Source of the DNA: Treponema sp.
GTDB taxonomy: Bacteria; Spirochaetota; Spirochaetia; Treponematales; Breznakiellaceae
Direction of reading: 5' to 3'
Assembly: GCA_031279925.1 (NCBI GenBank)
Contig: JAITHQ010000067.1
Span: 1 to 6,936 of the forward strand
Length of the DNA stretch: 6,936 bases
Position numbers and translations under genes: made by a program. Shown here in pieces: positions 5,900-6,936 of this stretch. Under the pieces are notes generated by a model. That model saw only the letters and a program-made list of their open reading frames with translations, was not told the DNA's origin and searched no databases. How positions within the stretch are numbered: the stretch's first letter is position 1; every line of letters starts with the position of its first letter.

Positions 5900-6490
5900 A
5901 TGAAATATCTTGTTATATCGGGGAATCCGAAAAAAGACGGCCTTTGCGCATCTGTGTGTGATGAAATAATCCGGGGAGCGAAAGACGGCGGCGCGGAAAC
6001 GGAACTGCTTGTTCCCGGCGGGCTGGAGCGCTGCCACGTCTGCGGTGACGGATGGGGAACCTGCCGGGCGCAGCATTACTGTACATTTGGCCATGACGGT
6101 TTTACCGAAGCCCAGCAGAAAATACAGCAGGCGGATCAGTTTTGTTTTATAACGCCTGTGTACTGGTCGGAAATGGCCGAGGCCCTTAAGTGTTTTTTTG
6201 ACCGTCTGCGCCGCTGCGAGGCGCTGGTTTTCGCAAGCCGCGATGTCCGCCCGCCCGTCCTGGAGGGCAAACAGGTTTTGCTGGTCGCCAGCCCCGGCGG
6301 ATCGGGCAACGGGGCGGTAGAATGTCTGGATCAAATGGACCGTTTTTGCCGCCATACAGGGGCGGTAATTTTTGACTATATAAGCGTTAACCGCTGGAAC
6401 CATGACTACAAAAAAACCGCCGCTTACGCTGCAGCCAGGGCAATGGCAGAGGGCAGGCTGGCGGGGAAATCCCTGTATATAGTGCATTAA
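5900..6490 (+). CDS. Flavodoxin-fold FMN reductase-family protein with a four-cysteine cluster
   Basis: The 196-residue soluble protein matches the NADPH-dependent FMN reductase / iron-sulfur flavoprotein group. KYLVISGNPKKDGLC (2-16) is the first strand and the FMN-phosphate loop. ITPVYWSEMAEALKCFFDRL (84-103) is the typical PVYW flavin segment. Between them lie four cysteines spaced C45-x2-C48-x6-C55-x5-C61. In Isf-type flavoproteins a compact cysteine cluster in this place binds a 4Fe-4S centre, although the spacing here is wider than the classic C-x2-C-x2-C pattern. The chemistry is probably electron transfer or NAD(P)H-dependent reduction, but the substrate is unknown. The gene is divergent from trkA and has no operon partner in the window. 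Its stop lies 1 nt from that of the convergent transposase. Confidence 0.8.
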   Translation: MKYLVISGNPKKDGLCASVCDEIIRGAKDGGAETELLVPGGLERCHVCGDGWGTCRAQHYCTFGHDGFTEAQQKIQQADQFCFITPVYWSEMAEALKCFFDRLRRCEALVFASRDVRPPVLEGKQVLLVASPGGSGNGAVECLDQMDRFCRHTGAVIFDYISVNRWNHDYKKTAAYAAARAMAEGRLAGKSLYIVH

Positions 6491-6936
6491 GTTAAGTATA
6501 TGAAAGTTCAAAATAATCATAAATCCCATCACTGACGGATTGGAAATTGTGTAAGGTATTACGTAGATGTCTTTTCATGGTTGCCCATGATTGCTCTATC
6601 GGATTATACTCAGGAGAATAGGGAGGCAGAAATAATAATCGCATCTTCCCTCTTGCCGGCTTGCGTAATACGCTCTTACGGTGGAATTTCGCGTTGTCCA
6701 TGATTGCCGTACAGCCTTTGGGTATTGCCGCCAGCAAACAGGTTGCAAACCAATTTTCAAAAAACTCGCCGTCGGTTGACTGCTGGTAACATGCAATACC
6801 ATAATGCTTGCCGTTACACAGAGCGCCAATGACATTTACCCGGTCAAAATGGCGTCCCGGTTTGACGTCTTCAATGGGTTCCCCTCGCGGGGCGCGGCCG
6901 TATTCCCGTTGTAAATAAGTGTTTACGCCGCTTTCA
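6491..6936 (-). mobile_element. IS630-family insertion sequence, right part outside the window
   Basis: The element is identified by its transposase and continues beyond the right edge. Its near end must lie around 6491-6505, directly against the flavoprotein stop. IS630 elements insert at TA, and several TA dinucleotides are present there (for example 6499-6500). Without the far end, neither the inverted repeats nor the target duplication can be defined. Confidence 0.7.
6492..6936 (-). CDS. IS630-family DDE transposase, C-terminal 147 residues
   Basis: One frame stays open from the right edge to the TAA at 6494-6492 with no frameshift. It begins ESGVNTYLQREYGRAPRG, just inside the DESG motif that carries the first catalytic aspartate; that aspartate lies beyond the edge. 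The second catalytic aspartate is in AIMDNAKFH, and the catalytic glutamate is in LPPYSPEYNPIEQSWATMK, the hallmark of IS630/Tc1-mariner transposases. The C-terminus (KRHLRNTLHNF) is also typical. The protein catalyses cut-and-paste transposition into TA sites. The visible part looks intact, so the element may be functional. It is convergent with the flavoprotein gene. Confidence 0.88.
   Translation of the reverse strand, partial: ESGVNTYLQREYGRAPRGEPIEDVKPGRHFDRVNVIGALCNGKHYGIACYQQSTDGEFFENWFATCLLAAIPKGCTAIMDNAKFHRKSVLRKPARGKMRLLFLPPYSPEYNPIEQSWATMKRHLRNTLHNFQSVSDGIYDYFELSYT

Noticed and set aside
5855..6532. 225-codon open frame on the minus strand opposite the flavoprotein gene
   Set aside because: The plus-strand frame has a good ribosome binding site and clear flavodoxin motifs. 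The antisense frame shows no recognisable domain and is best explained as a shadow.
6596..6835. A possible frameshift in the IS630 transposase
   Set aside because: Translating the minus strand from the window edge gives one uninterrupted frame through MDN and the PPYSPEYNPIEQ motif. The other open frame is a shadow.
1..6936. CRISPR arrays, tRNA or rRNA genes, and toxin-antitoxin or defence genes
   Set aside because: No regularly spaced direct repeats, tRNA-like folds or rRNA segments were noticed on either strand, and all supported genes are transport, redox or transposition genes.

Overview
This window looks like about 7 kb of bacterial chromosome, roughly balanced in GC. A potassium-transport operon sits in the middle and insertion-sequence remnants lie at both edges. 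The organism cannot be fixed from this sequence alone. A FliL-like membrane protein beside the Trk genes, the base composition and the ISAs1/IS630-type elements would suit a spirochaete such as a gut treponeme, but that is a low-confidence inference.

Layout. Positions 1-95 (minus strand) hold the start of a protein that runs off the left edge, possibly the N-terminus of an IS630-type transposase. Positions 156-845 (plus) are the C-terminal part of an ISAs1-family transposase whose 5' portion is missing. A CAGGGC-type end follows at 846-858. Next is a ~100 bp imperfect nested palindrome (858-958). Four minus-strand genes then form one tight operon, in transcription order: trkA (5802-4348), a short trkH (4340-3027), a full-length trkH (3016-1559) and a fliL-like gene (1496-978), with gaps of 7, 10 and 62 nt. 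Divergent from trkA is a plus-strand flavodoxin-fold protein with a four-cysteine cluster (5900-6490). Its stop codon lies 1 nt from the stop of a convergent IS630-family transposase (6492 to the right edge), of which only the C-terminal part is visible.

How the genes work together. TrkA is a cytoplasmic protein with two RCK (Rossmann) domains that binds nucleotides and gates the membrane-embedded TrkH K+ pore. Two different TrkH subunits are made beside one TrkA. They could form alternative homodimers, a heterodimer, or one working and one modulatory subunit. The short TrkH lacks the two N-terminal helices and so resembles KtrB in size. Both trkH genes carry long homopolymer runs, which could allow on/off switching by slippage. 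The link from the FliL-like protein to K+ transport is unknown.

I see no CRISPR array, tRNA, rRNA or defence system, and nothing here is clearly a wholly new system. The most worthwhile leads are the paired unequal TrkH subunits with slippable tracts, the insertion inside the second RCK domain of TrkA, the fliL-like gene at the end of the trk operon, and the nested palindrome at 858-958.
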